Shown: positions 6,725-13,498 of the stretch, piece by piece
Position numbering within the stretch: the stretch's first letter is position 1
Layout of the letters: each line of letters opens with the position of its first letter
Origin: Candidatus Omnitrophota bacterium
GTDB taxonomy: Bacteria > Omnitrophota > Gorgyraeia > Aquiviventales > Aquiviventaceae
DNA length: 13,503 nt
Direction: 5' to 3'
NCBI GenBank assembly: GCA_016206725.1
Contig: JACQRA010000141.1
Coordinates: 1-13,503, forward strand
Position numbers and translations under genes: made by a program
Notes under the pieces: generated by a model
What the model was told of the DNA's origin: nothing
Seen by the model: the letters and a program-made list of their open reading frames with translations, nothing else
Databases searched by the model: none

Positions 6725-6764
6725 TCCTTTCTCCCCCCGCCAGCTGAGGTCGGGCTTCTAAATT

Positions 6765-6815
6765 GGGGACACAAACAAATTTACTTCGAAAGACAATAAA
6801 TTTGTTTGTGTCCCC
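6765..6815. repeat. REP-like inverted repeat, copy C
   Basis: The same perfect 19-bp arms as copy B lie at 6765-6783 and 6797-6815, around a 13-base centre of different sequence. The element is 51 bp, like copy B, but no T-run follows, so terminator activity is less obvious. The rest of the 123-base gap between the small gene and the diguanylate cyclase holds only a C-rich run (6733-6738) and a weak TAGAAT (6832-6837). Confidence 0.9.
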
Positions 6816-6847
6816 GACGCCGTCAAAGGGCTAGAATATCTCACAGA

Positions 6848-8296
6848 ATGTCTCTGCCGTTGCCTGGTGGTCTGTTCAACGTCCACTCCCGCCATTTCCG
6901 TCGAACCCTCATCGCATGTCTTTTGACCCTGGGCTTAAGTGCCGGCCTCTTGGGCACGGTCGCCTTCATGCGATGGCGTTCCGATCACGCCATGCGCAAA
7001 GACACCCGCATTGTGTTGACGGAAGCCAGCCAACAACTCCTCCGCGCCCTGCAGAGCCGTCGAGGAACCCTGACGTTGTTGCGCGATACCCTCGATCGGT
7101 CGAAGCCGCTCGGCCTCGATGATCGGCGGGCGCTGTCCAACAGCGCCGTCGCCCATACGCGGCATCTGTTGGGAATCGGATTCGCTCGCTCAGCAGAGCC
7201 GCTGACCTGGTGGACCACGCCGACTCCCACGACGCGCAGCGAAGGACAGGCGTTGAGTCAAGACATCTCCCAGCGCCTTCGCCTGCGCGATGCGTGGCGC
7301 GTCCCCTCCACGTTCACCGTCAGCCACCGCGCGGATCGTCCGCTACTCGTCATGGTCGAACCGCTTCGCTCCAGAGCCAATCGCCGAAGTGCGGTGGCCG
7401 GCGTGTTCGATCTGAAACCGCTCCTGAACGACTTTTTCGAGTTAACGCTCCAGCAACCATTTCCGGCGCAACTACTCCGTGATGACGAGGTGTTGTACCG
7501 CTCCGCAGGCTGGCAAGCGTCCACCGCGCAGCGACGTCCACCGATCATTGAAGAGGCGATCCGCTTGGACGCCGTTCGATGGACGCTGCAGATGCAACCC
7601 GGCATCACGCAAACCGCTCGCACCATCTCGTGGTTCAACATCCTGCTCGTCATCCTCTGCGCCTTCTCGGCCATCGCGGTCAGCGCCATCATCTGGCTCC
7701 TCGCGATGCGCACCCGGTTGCTCCAACACGCCGTCAGTCGCCGGACCGCGGCACTGCGACGCACGATGGAACGACTGCGACAGCTCGCGACGACTGACGA
7801 GCTCACGGGTTTGTGGAATCGACGAGCGTTCCTCGAACGGTGGGAGTTTGAATACACCCGCGCCAAACGCTACGAGCGTCCGCTGGGGTGTCTGCTGATC
7901 GACGTGGACGGATTCAAGTTGATCAACGACACGGCGGGACATCCGATGGGCGACGTCGTCTTGAAGCGCGTCGCCCAAGCCTTAACAGAAAGCCTGCGCC
8001 AATCCGACGTCCTGGCGCGGTTCGGCGGAGATGAGTTCATCGCCGCCCTGCCGGAAACATCCGTGGCCCAAGCCTCGCTGGTGGCTGACAAACTTCGCCA
8101 CCTCGCAATCCGCGGCCCCTGGGAACGAACGCCTGATCTCGGACCGATCCGACTCAGTGTTGGGGTGGGATTCCTTCAGCCTCACTTGACGGCTGAACAA
8201 GTGATCCAGCGGGCGGATGCCGAGATGTATGCTTCTCGACGAACGCGGCAGGCTCAACCTGCGAAGGCGTCGGTCTCCTCAGATATACTAGTGTGA
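6848..8296 (+). CDS. Membrane diguanylate cyclase (sensor plus GGDEF)
   Basis: This 482-residue protein has a membrane segment at 20-41, a periplasmic sensor region (about 42-260) with no family I can name, and a second membrane segment at 263-286. A short coiled coil (290-312) leads to a complete GGDEF domain (313-468). Visible are DELTGLWNRRAFL, IDVDGFKLINDTAGHPMGD and RFGGDEF (GGDEF at 393-397). The inhibitory I-site RQSD (R384-D387) is intact, so it should make c-di-GMP from GTP with product feedback. Sensor-controlled dimerisation through the coiled coil is the known mode for such enzymes. I chose the ATG at 6848; an in-frame TTG at 6806 lies inside repeat copy C and would add a basic tail. 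No clear Shine-Dalgarno is present. The FIST gene follows after three bases. Confidence 0.9.
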   Translation: MSLPLPGGLFNVHSRHFRRTLIACLLTLGLSAGLLGTVAFMRWRSDHAMRKDTRIVLTEASQQLLRALQSRRGTLTLLRDTLDRSKPLGLDDRRALSNSAVAHTRHLLGIGFARSAEPLTWWTTPTPTTRSEGQALSQDISQRLRLRDAWRVPSTFTVSHRADRPLLVMVEPLRSRANRRSAVAGVFDLKPLLNDFFELTLQQPFPAQLLRDDEVLYRSAGWQASTAQRRPPIIEEAIRLDAVRWTLQMQPGITQTARTISWFNILLVILCAFSAIAVSAIIWLLAMRTRLLQHAVSRRTAALRRTMERLRQLATTDELTGLWNRRAFLERWEFEYTRAKRYERPLGCLLIDVDGFKLINDTAGHPMGDVVLKRVAQALTESLRQSDVLARFGGDEFIAALPETSVAQASLVADKLRHLAIRGPWERTPDLGPIRLSVGVGFLQPHLTAEQVIQRADAEMYASRRTRQAQPAKASVSSDILV

Positions 8297-8299
8297 GAG

Positions 8300-9478
8300 A
8301 TGGGCTCTACACACGTGGGAATCGCCAACGGGACTGTCGCATTAGGATGGAGCAACCATCCCAATGCGCTGACGGCCGGAGAGACGGCCGGACGAATGGC
8401 CAGCCATCGGATGACCGATCACCGACCCCGATGGGCTGTCGTCTTCGCCTCATCCTGGTTCGATCAACCCAAACTGCTGGAGGGCCTCCACCGAGCTCTG
8501 CCTGACGTCATCCTCGTCGGAGGCAGTAGCGCCGGTGAAATCCTCCCCGACGGTCCCACGAGTCATAGTTGTGTGGTGTTGGCTGTGGGGGATGACGGCA
8601 TGGAGGTTGCCAGCGGCCTCGGCGTGGGAGCCGATCGCGATCCTCGTCTGGCCGGGCATGAAGCGGCCTTGCAGGCCCTCAAGCGGTTCCAGGGCAAATC
8701 CCGAAGCGGATTCCTCCTTTTCGGAGATGGGCTGGTGGGCGGCTACACCGAAACGCTCCATGGGGTCCAAGAAGTCTTGGGAACACAATCCGTGGTTGCG
8801 GGCGGACTCATGGCTGACGACCTTCGCTTCACGCAAACCTATCAATACGCGGATGATCAGGCCCTCAGCCGCAGTGTCGTGGGGCTCCTGCTCGGGTCTT
8901 GTGCCATCGGGATGGGGCTTGAGCATGGGTTTGAACCCATCAGCCGACCCCTTCGCGTCACCGCCGCCCATGCCAACATCCTCCAACAACTGGATGGACA
9001 TCCAGCGATGGACGTCTATGAAGAGTATTTTGGTGATGAGGTGATGGAGCACGTTCATGAGAAAAGCTTCACCCGCCAGCTCATCGCGTATCCCTTGGGC
9101 ATCCAGGGAGAAACGACCGATGCGTTTCTTCTTCGGAACGTCAGAGAATTTTCCGCGGATGGGAGCGTCGTCTGTACCGGAGAGATTCCTGAAGGTGCCA
9201 CGGTTCGATTGATGATCGGCAGCAAGGAGCTCGCCTTGGAGGCTGCCTCGCGGGCCGCGCAAACCGCGCTGCGCTCTCTGGCCTCGGTACGATTCGTCCT
9301 CCTGTTCGATTCCGCGTCGCGCCGCGCACTCCTCGGCTCCGACGCCGCCCGAGAGATTCAGCAAATTCGACACATCATCGGACTCTCCACCCCGCTGATC
9401 GGATGTTACACGTATGGCGAACACGTCCTTTCCACCATGCAAACCGGAGCGGCGTTGGTGATCGCCGTCGGGGAATGA
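8300..9478 (+). CDS. FIST-domain signal transduction protein
   Basis: This 392-residue soluble protein covers FIST_N (about 20-220) and FIST_C (about 225-375). Family landmarks are LVGGSSAGEILPDG (72-85), the glycine-rich turn SVVAGGLMADD (164-174), AYPLGI (263-268), RNV at 279, LLFDSASRRALLG (334-346) and the C-terminal GCYTYGEH (368-375). FIST domains are thought to sense small ligands, possibly amino acids, and feed two-component or c-di-GMP pathways; this is known of the family and is not shown here. It has no output domain of its own, so it probably acts on a partner. Upstream is a diguanylate cyclase three bases away, and downstream a kinase separated only by a palindromic insertion. 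Its stop is in an ATGA (9475-9478) that may once have overlapped the kinase start. Confidence 0.9.
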   Translation: MGSTHVGIANGTVALGWSNHPNALTAGETAGRMASHRMTDHRPRWAVVFASSWFDQPKLLEGLHRALPDVILVGGSSAGEILPDGPTSHSCVVLAVGDDGMEVASGLGVGADRDPRLAGHEAALQALKRFQGKSRSGFLLFGDGLVGGYTETLHGVQEVLGTQSVVAGGLMADDLRFTQTYQYADDQALSRSVVGLLLGSCAIGMGLEHGFEPISRPLRVTAAHANILQQLDGHPAMDVYEEYFGDEVMEHVHEKSFTRQLIAYPLGIQGETTDAFLLRNVREFSADGSVVCTGEIPEGATVRLMIGSKELALEAASRAAQTALRSLASVRFVLLFDSASRRALLGSDAAREIQQIRHIIGLSTPLIGCYTYGEHVLSTMQTGAALVIAVGE

Positions 9479-9586
9479 TCCCACGCCCTGGCAGCCCCGC
9501 CGGTGGCGGGGTCGCCGACGACAAGAAATTTCAACAGGAGCTGGCGACGGCTCCGCCGAAGGCGGAGCCCTGCCAGGGCGTGGGAT
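9479..9586. repeat. Palindromic element with cloverleaf folding potential between FIST and kinase genes
   Basis: Outer arms form a perfect 17-bp inverted repeat (9478-9494 with 9570-9586). Inside are a 7-bp hairpin with 3-base loop (CCCCGCC/GGCGGGG, 9495-9511), a central GTCGCC/GGCGAC pair (9511-9516 with 9543-9548; its outermost G is shared with the first hairpin) enclosing 26 bases, and a 9-bp hairpin GGCTCCGCC/GGCGGAGCC with GAA loop (9549-9569). All pairings were read directly. The element fills the whole gap between the genes and contains the kinase start codon in its right arm. An identical ATGA at 9475-9478 and 9585-9588 may be a target-site duplication. It encodes no protein, so if mobile it moves by enzymes supplied elsewhere. 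Confidence 0.85.
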
Positions 9587-11207
9587 GACCAATATCTCCG
9601 TGCGAACCATCCTCCTGTTGACCGCCAGCGTCATCGTGGTCGCGATCCTCACGATCGAGTTGGATTGGATGATCAAGCTCCTGGCGATTCTCGTGCTCTT
9701 GGGATCCATGACCTACGTGACGCTGGCGCTCGATGCTCGTCAAGGTCAAGTCAAGGAGCTTTCGCAGCTCCGAACAACGTGCGAACAGCTCGACCAACAG
9801 GCCAAACGGATCATCCGCTCTGACCTGGAATTGCACCGCACCCAAGAAGCCCTCGACCGAAAGGTGGCATCCTTGTTGGCCCTTCATGCGCTGAGTCAAC
9901 GCTTTTCCCTCGGCCATGGGCCTCGGGATCCTCGCCGAGGGATCCCGAGCGAAGGCGAGGGACGGGTGAACCTCCATCCTGAAGACCTCTATGGTCAACT
10001 CACGCCGTCCCTCGTCTCCAGCTTTGGATTCTCCAAGGGGCTCTCCGGGGTCTGCCAGTCGACAGGTCGAGTGAGCTGGAAAACCCTGGTGGGAGTCTCG
10101 GAACACGAGGCTCAACAGATTGAAGAGTACCTACACACCAGCGGGTTGATCTCGCAGGCGCTTGCGAATCCCATGCCTCGCGCCGTGACACCCGACCAGA
10201 CGAATCCCTCCGCCGCCACCCTGTTGGCGCTGTTCCAGAGTCGCTGCGTGGTACTGGCTGGCATCAAACCTTCCGCCGGTCCGTCGGGTTGCCTGCTCTT
10301 GGCTCGTGAGGACGCCGGGCTCTCCTCAGAGGAGGGTGATCAGGATCTCGTCGGCATCCTCGCCGACCAGCTGGCCATTGCGATTGAAAGCTCGGCGCTG
10401 TATGAGGAGGCCTGGAATGCCCGGCAAGGTCTTGAGCGAACCGTGCAGGAACGCACGCGAGAGCTCGAAGCGGCCAATGCCCAACTGACGCGATTGAATA
10501 AAGCCAAGAGCGACTTTGTCTCGGCGGTCTCCCATGAATTACGCACCCCCCTCTCCGCCGTCAAAGGGTATGCCTCCCTCCTGTCCACTGGTCAATTTGG
10601 ATCGCTGCAACCTGCGCAGAAGGAACGACTCTCAAAAATCGAGAAACACGCAGACCTGTTGACCGACCTGATTAACAACCTGCTCGACATCGCCCGCATC
10701 GAATCTGGTCGCGTCACGATGGAATCCCGCCCGATCACCGTCAAAGACCTCTTGGCTCATCTGGCCGAGTTGTTCAAGCCTCAAGCCGATGCCAAACATC
10801 TGACGTTGTCGATGGATGCGGATGGCGTGGATCAACTCCTCGGCGATCCGAAGCATCTGCCCCGCGTGCTGATCAACCTCCTCTCCAACGCGGTCAAGTA
10901 CACCCCGGAGGGCGGGGCGATTCGGCTGTCCATGAGCCGACACAACGGACAGATCGTGACGTCCGTCAAGGATACTGGCGCCGGCATCGATCCCTCTGAG
11001 GTCCCCAAACTGTTTCAGGAATTCTACCGCGCGGCACACCCGATCAACGAACAGGTCAAAGGCACCGGCCTGGGCCTCACGCTCGTCAAGCGCATTATCG
11101 AAGCGCATCAGGGCACCATCCAACTACAGTCGGAGATCGGCAAAGGCACAACGGTGACCTTCACCCTCCCTGAGCATCCCTCAACGACTCCACAGAAAGT
11201 CGGATGA
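9585..11207 (+). CDS. Membrane histidine kinase with GAF-like sensor region
   Basis: This 540-residue kinase has two closely spaced membrane segments (about 7-25 and 29-48), a coiled coil (55-100), a GAF-like region (about 130-272), a second coiled coil (275-305), HisKA (308-375) and HATPase_c (about 420-528). H317 in SAVSHELRTPL is the phospho-acceptor. N-box NLLSNAVKYTPEGG (431-444), G1 DTGAGID (463-469), F-box FQEFYRA and G2 GTGLGLTLVKRI are all intact, so it should autophosphorylate. The response regulator overlaps its stop (ATGA, 11204-11207) and is the likely partner. Residues 108-126 are encoded by an in-frame palindrome and probably form an inserted loop. The ATG at 9585 lies within a 17-bp stem and lacks a Shine-Dalgarno; GTG at 9600 is an alternative start. 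Confidence 0.92.
   Translation: MTNISVRTILLLTASVIVVAILTIELDWMIKLLAILVLLGSMTYVTLALDARQGQVKELSQLRTTCEQLDQQAKRIIRSDLELHRTQEALDRKVASLLALHALSQRFSLGHGPRDPRRGIPSEGEGRVNLHPEDLYGQLTPSLVSSFGFSKGLSGVCQSTGRVSWKTLVGVSEHEAQQIEEYLHTSGLISQALANPMPRAVTPDQTNPSAATLLALFQSRCVVLAGIKPSAGPSGCLLLAREDAGLSSEEGDQDLVGILADQLAIAIESSALYEEAWNARQGLERTVQERTRELEAANAQLTRLNKAKSDFVSAVSHELRTPLSAVKGYASLLSTGQFGSLQPAQKERLSKIEKHADLLTDLINNLLDIARIESGRVTMESRPITVKDLLAHLAELFKPQADAKHLTLSMDADGVDQLLGDPKHLPRVLINLLSNAVKYTPEGGAIRLSMSRHNGQIVTSVKDTGAGIDPSEVPKLFQEFYRAAHPINEQVKGTGLGLTLVKRIIEAHQGTIQLQSEIGKGTTVTFTLPEHPSTTPQKVG
9906..9962. repeat. 57-bp palindromic element inserted in frame inside the kinase gene
   Basis: Outer arms TCCCTCGGCC (9906-9915) and GGCGAGGGA (9954-9962) pair with one extra G. 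Inside, CTCGGGATCCTCG (9922-9934) pairs with CGAGGGATCCCGAG (9936-9949) with one bulged G. The 57 bases equal 19 codons and encode residues 108-126 (S-L-G-H-G-P-R-D-P-R-R-G-I-P-S-E-G-E-G), a Pro/Gly/charged stretch unlike the helical sequence before it. The termini resemble those of the element at 9479-9586. Confidence 0.75.
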
Positions 11208-12145
11208 CCTCTCCTCCAACCGTCCTCGTGACCGATGACGATCCGGACCTTCGGGATATTCTCCGTTCCGTGCTTGAACCGAACGGCTTCCAGGTCCTCG
11301 AAGCCTCCGACGGACAGGCGGCCATCGAGCTCATCCGCCGGCAACCGCCCCATCTCCTCATCTTGGATTACAACATGCCGCGGATGGACGGCAGGCAGGT
11401 CTGTATCGCCCTCAAGCAGGATGTGCTGCTGCGTCACATCCCGATCATCATGCTGACCGGACGCGGAGAAGTGGATCAAAAGGTTGAGGGCATGGAGGCC
11501 GGCGTGGACGATTACCTGGTCAAACCGTTTGAACCGCAGGAACTGCTCGCGCGGGTCCGCATGGTCTTACGGCGCACCTCGCAAGAACTGGAAGCCAATC
11601 CGCTCACACGCCTGCCGGGGAACGTCTCCATTCAGCGGGAGCTCGACACGCGCTTGGCGAATCAGCAACCCCTCGCCGTCTGTTACGCGGATCTGGATCG
11701 TTTTAAGGCGTTCAACGATCACTACGGGTTTTCCCGAGGGGATGATGCGATCCGATACACGGCGAAGGTGCTCTTAGAGGCGGTGCGGGCATGCGGTAAC
11801 CCTGATGACTTTGTCGGGCATATCGGGGGAGATGACTTTGTGGTGATCACAACGCCTGATCGAGCCGAGGCGCTGTGTCAATGGATCGTGAAGGAGTTCG
11901 ACGCCGCCGTCCCACGCCTCTATGACGAGGCTGATCGGCAACGAGGCGCCATCACGCATACGGATCGCAAGGGAGCGCCGGTGACGGTGGGACTGCTGAC
12001 CATCTCCATCGCGCTCGTCAGCGGCGCGTCACAGACGCTGACTCATGTCGGACAAATCGCGAGGATCGGCGCCGAACTGAAAGCCTACGCCAAGCAGTCC
12101 GACAAGAGCCTCTACGTGAAGGAACGCCGGCAAAGTCCGACGTAA
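11204..12145 (+). CDS. Response regulator with REC and variant GGDEF (GGDDF) domains
   Basis: This 313-residue protein has a receiver domain (1-125) with the acidic pocket D11-D12, phospho-acceptor D55 in LDYNMP, T85 and K107 in VKPFEP, all in place. A GGDEF-type domain (about 130-306) follows, with LTRLPGN instead of the usual LTGLPNR, then YADLDRFKAFNDHYGFSRGDD. The signature is GGDDF (208-212): the fourth residue, normally a metal-binding Glu, is Asp. The I-site Arg is N199, with D202 kept, so feedback inhibition by c-di-GMP is probably lost. It may be a weak cyclase or a GTP/c-di-GMP-binding output; sequence alone does not decide. The ATGA overlap with the kinase makes it the likely phosphotransfer partner. 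It converges with the PilZ gene, leaving three bases between the stop codons. Confidence 0.9.
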   Translation: MTSPPTVLVTDDDPDLRDILRSVLEPNGFQVLEASDGQAAIELIRRQPPHLLILDYNMPRMDGRQVCIALKQDVLLRHIPIIMLTGRGEVDQKVEGMEAGVDDYLVKPFEPQELLARVRMVLRRTSQELEANPLTRLPGNVSIQRELDTRLANQQPLAVCYADLDRFKAFNDHYGFSRGDDAIRYTAKVLLEAVRACGNPDDFVGHIGGDDFVVITTPDRAEALCQWIVKEFDAAVPRLYDEADRQRGAITHTDRKGAPVTVGLLTISIALVSGASQTLTHVGQIARIGAELKAYAKQSDKSLYVKERRQSPT

Positions 12146-12148
12146 GCG

Positions 12149-13498
12149 TTACGACGAAACGGGAGCGGTCCGTTTCTTGCTCTTGCTTCGTGTGATGCGG
12201 GGTGAGGCTCGTCTCGTGGAAGAGGAACGCGGTTGAAGAGTTGGAAACGCCCGCAGCATAGCCGCACGCGCCCGCTCAGACATGCCTTCCAGCTCAAACC
12301 CCTGCTGATACCGTTGGGTAATTTCGTCTTGGCGCTTCCAGGCCAGCCGCGCCTCGGATTCCAGCGGACGTCGACACCCCGGCCACGTCAACCGAGCGCG
12401 CACCGGCAGGGTCGCTGGAAAATCCAGGGGAATCGGCGTATCGACCCCGAAGCCTCTCAGACTGAGATCTCGAACATGGCCCCGATAGAGCGGGGTCCCG
12501 CCGTAATCCTGGAGCTCCGCCGTGAAGGCCTCAGGGCTGATGCGTGGGTATTGGCGACGCTCTCCGGCGCTGCGAACGGTCTTCAGCTCTTCTTCCAGGG
12601 CGATGCGACGCCGTCGCTCCGTGTCGAGTTGGGTATCACGATCTTTGACGAGTTGCTGCATCGCATCCAGTTGGGCCTGAGCCTGACGAACCTGCTCTTC
12701 GACCTGATGCAGTTGTTGCTGAAGCGCGCGCTTCGCCTCTTCCAGCGCGCCGGTCGCCTCGTCTCGCTGTCCCTCCACTTGCCGGAGGGCTGTCACCGTA
12801 TGGTGATGCTGCGCGGTCAACTCATCGAAGGTATGGCGTAACCGCTGCATCTCCTCTTGCAAATGGTCCAAGGAGGTTGTGGCCTCCCCGAGGTACCACT
12901 GACTTTCCTGCCACTGCTTCTTGGCCGCGTCAGCCGACACCGTCATCTGTTCCGCTTGAACTTTCCACTCCTGCACCTGCTGCGCGAGATCCGTAAGGCG
13001 CGCTTCCAATTGGGACGATTTCACCCGCTCCTCACCCAGATACCAACTGGCCTCGTTGCGTTGCTGACGCAAGGCATCCAGTTGCCGTCCGTATTCCTCG
13101 ATGGTGGCTTTCGCCTCGGTCAGTTGCTGGGTCAATGAATCAAGTTGCTTGGTATAGGAGGTCACCACCGCTCCCGTGCCGATCAATTCGATGAGCTGCT
13201 CACGACCAAGGAGCGAGACCCCCTGGGCCGAAGCGTAGCGCTGAGCCGGAATCGTGAAGGAGCCGGCCGCCACGAGAAACCCCTGATCCACGTTGGTGCT
13301 GCGCATCGACTGGACGAATCGCTCCACCGTGGCTGTTTCGAAGAGCGCCCCGTTGCCCACACACCACAACGCGGCTTTCTTCCCTTCGCGAATGATCACC
13401 CGCATCACTCCCAGCGACGCTCCTAACTCAACCGTATGGAGTAGCTCATGGCCCTGCCGCTCAAACGCCTGCCACACGAGCTGCTCCATGAGCGCCAT
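12149..13498 (-). CDS. Mrr-like (nuclease-dead), coiled-coil and PilZ fusion protein
   Basis: This 449-residue protein starts with a restriction-endonuclease-like Mrr/DUF2034 fold (about 4-108): EQLVWQAFERQGHELL, then VDQGFLVAAGSFTIPAQRYASAQ and SLLGREQLIELI match the family. The catalytic positions look lost: M32 where GxD is expected and W45-C46-V47 where QxK is expected. A coiled coil runs from about 112 to 310 and contains WYLGE twice (152 and 201). The PilZ domain (313-420) has intact c-di-GMP-binding motifs: R315-QYP-R319 and DLSLRG (D344, S346, G349). A basic Ser/Arg/Lys tail ends the protein. I infer a c-di-GMP-responsive scaffold or DNA-linked effector. ATG 13498 is used, but the frame stays open to the window edge, so the true start may lie outside; ATG at 13489 is also possible. 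Confidence 0.85.
   Translation of the reverse strand: MALMEQLVWQAFERQGHELLHTVELGASLGVMRVIIREGKKAALWCVGNGALFETATVERFVQSMRSTNVDQGFLVAAGSFTIPAQRYASAQGVSLLGREQLIELIGTGAVVTSYTKQLDSLTQQLTEAKATIEEYGRQLDALRQQRNEASWYLGEERVKSSQLEARLTDLAQQVQEWKVQAEQMTVSADAAKKQWQESQWYLGEATTSLDHLQEEMQRLRHTFDELTAQHHHTVTALRQVEGQRDEATGALEEAKRALQQQLHQVEEQVRQAQAQLDAMQQLVKDRDTQLDTERRRRIALEEELKTVRSAGERRQYPRISPEAFTAELQDYGGTPLYRGHVRDLSLRGFGVDTPIPLDFPATLPVRARLTWPGCRRPLESEARLAWKRQDEITQRYQQGFELEGMSERARAAMLRAFPTLQPRSSSTRRASPRITRSKSKKRTAPVSS

Noticed and set aside
2635..6790. Six-base palindromes (TCTAGA, TCCGGA, TTCGAA) in the centres of the three repeats
   Set aside because: They sit at different offsets in each copy and are short enough to be chance.
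2618..6815. CRISPR array suggested by repeated arms with unlike 13-base centres
   Set aside because: The copies are about 2 kb apart with genes between, and each is a hairpin, not repeat-spacer units.
6832..6837. TAGAAT as a -10 box for the diguanylate cyclase
   Set aside because: No acceptable -35 lies at 16-18 bases, and transcription would start almost at the ATG. It is too weak to list.
6806..6847. TTG start for the diguanylate cyclase inside repeat copy C
   Set aside because: The added residues are repeat-derived and basic, and the ATG at 6848 gives a normal N-terminus before the first membrane segment.
9479..9586. tRNA gene or integron attC site, because of the cloverleaf
   Set aside because: No anticodon arm, T-loop consensus or discriminator is seen, and no attC core sites (GTTRRRY/RYYYAAC) sit at the ends.
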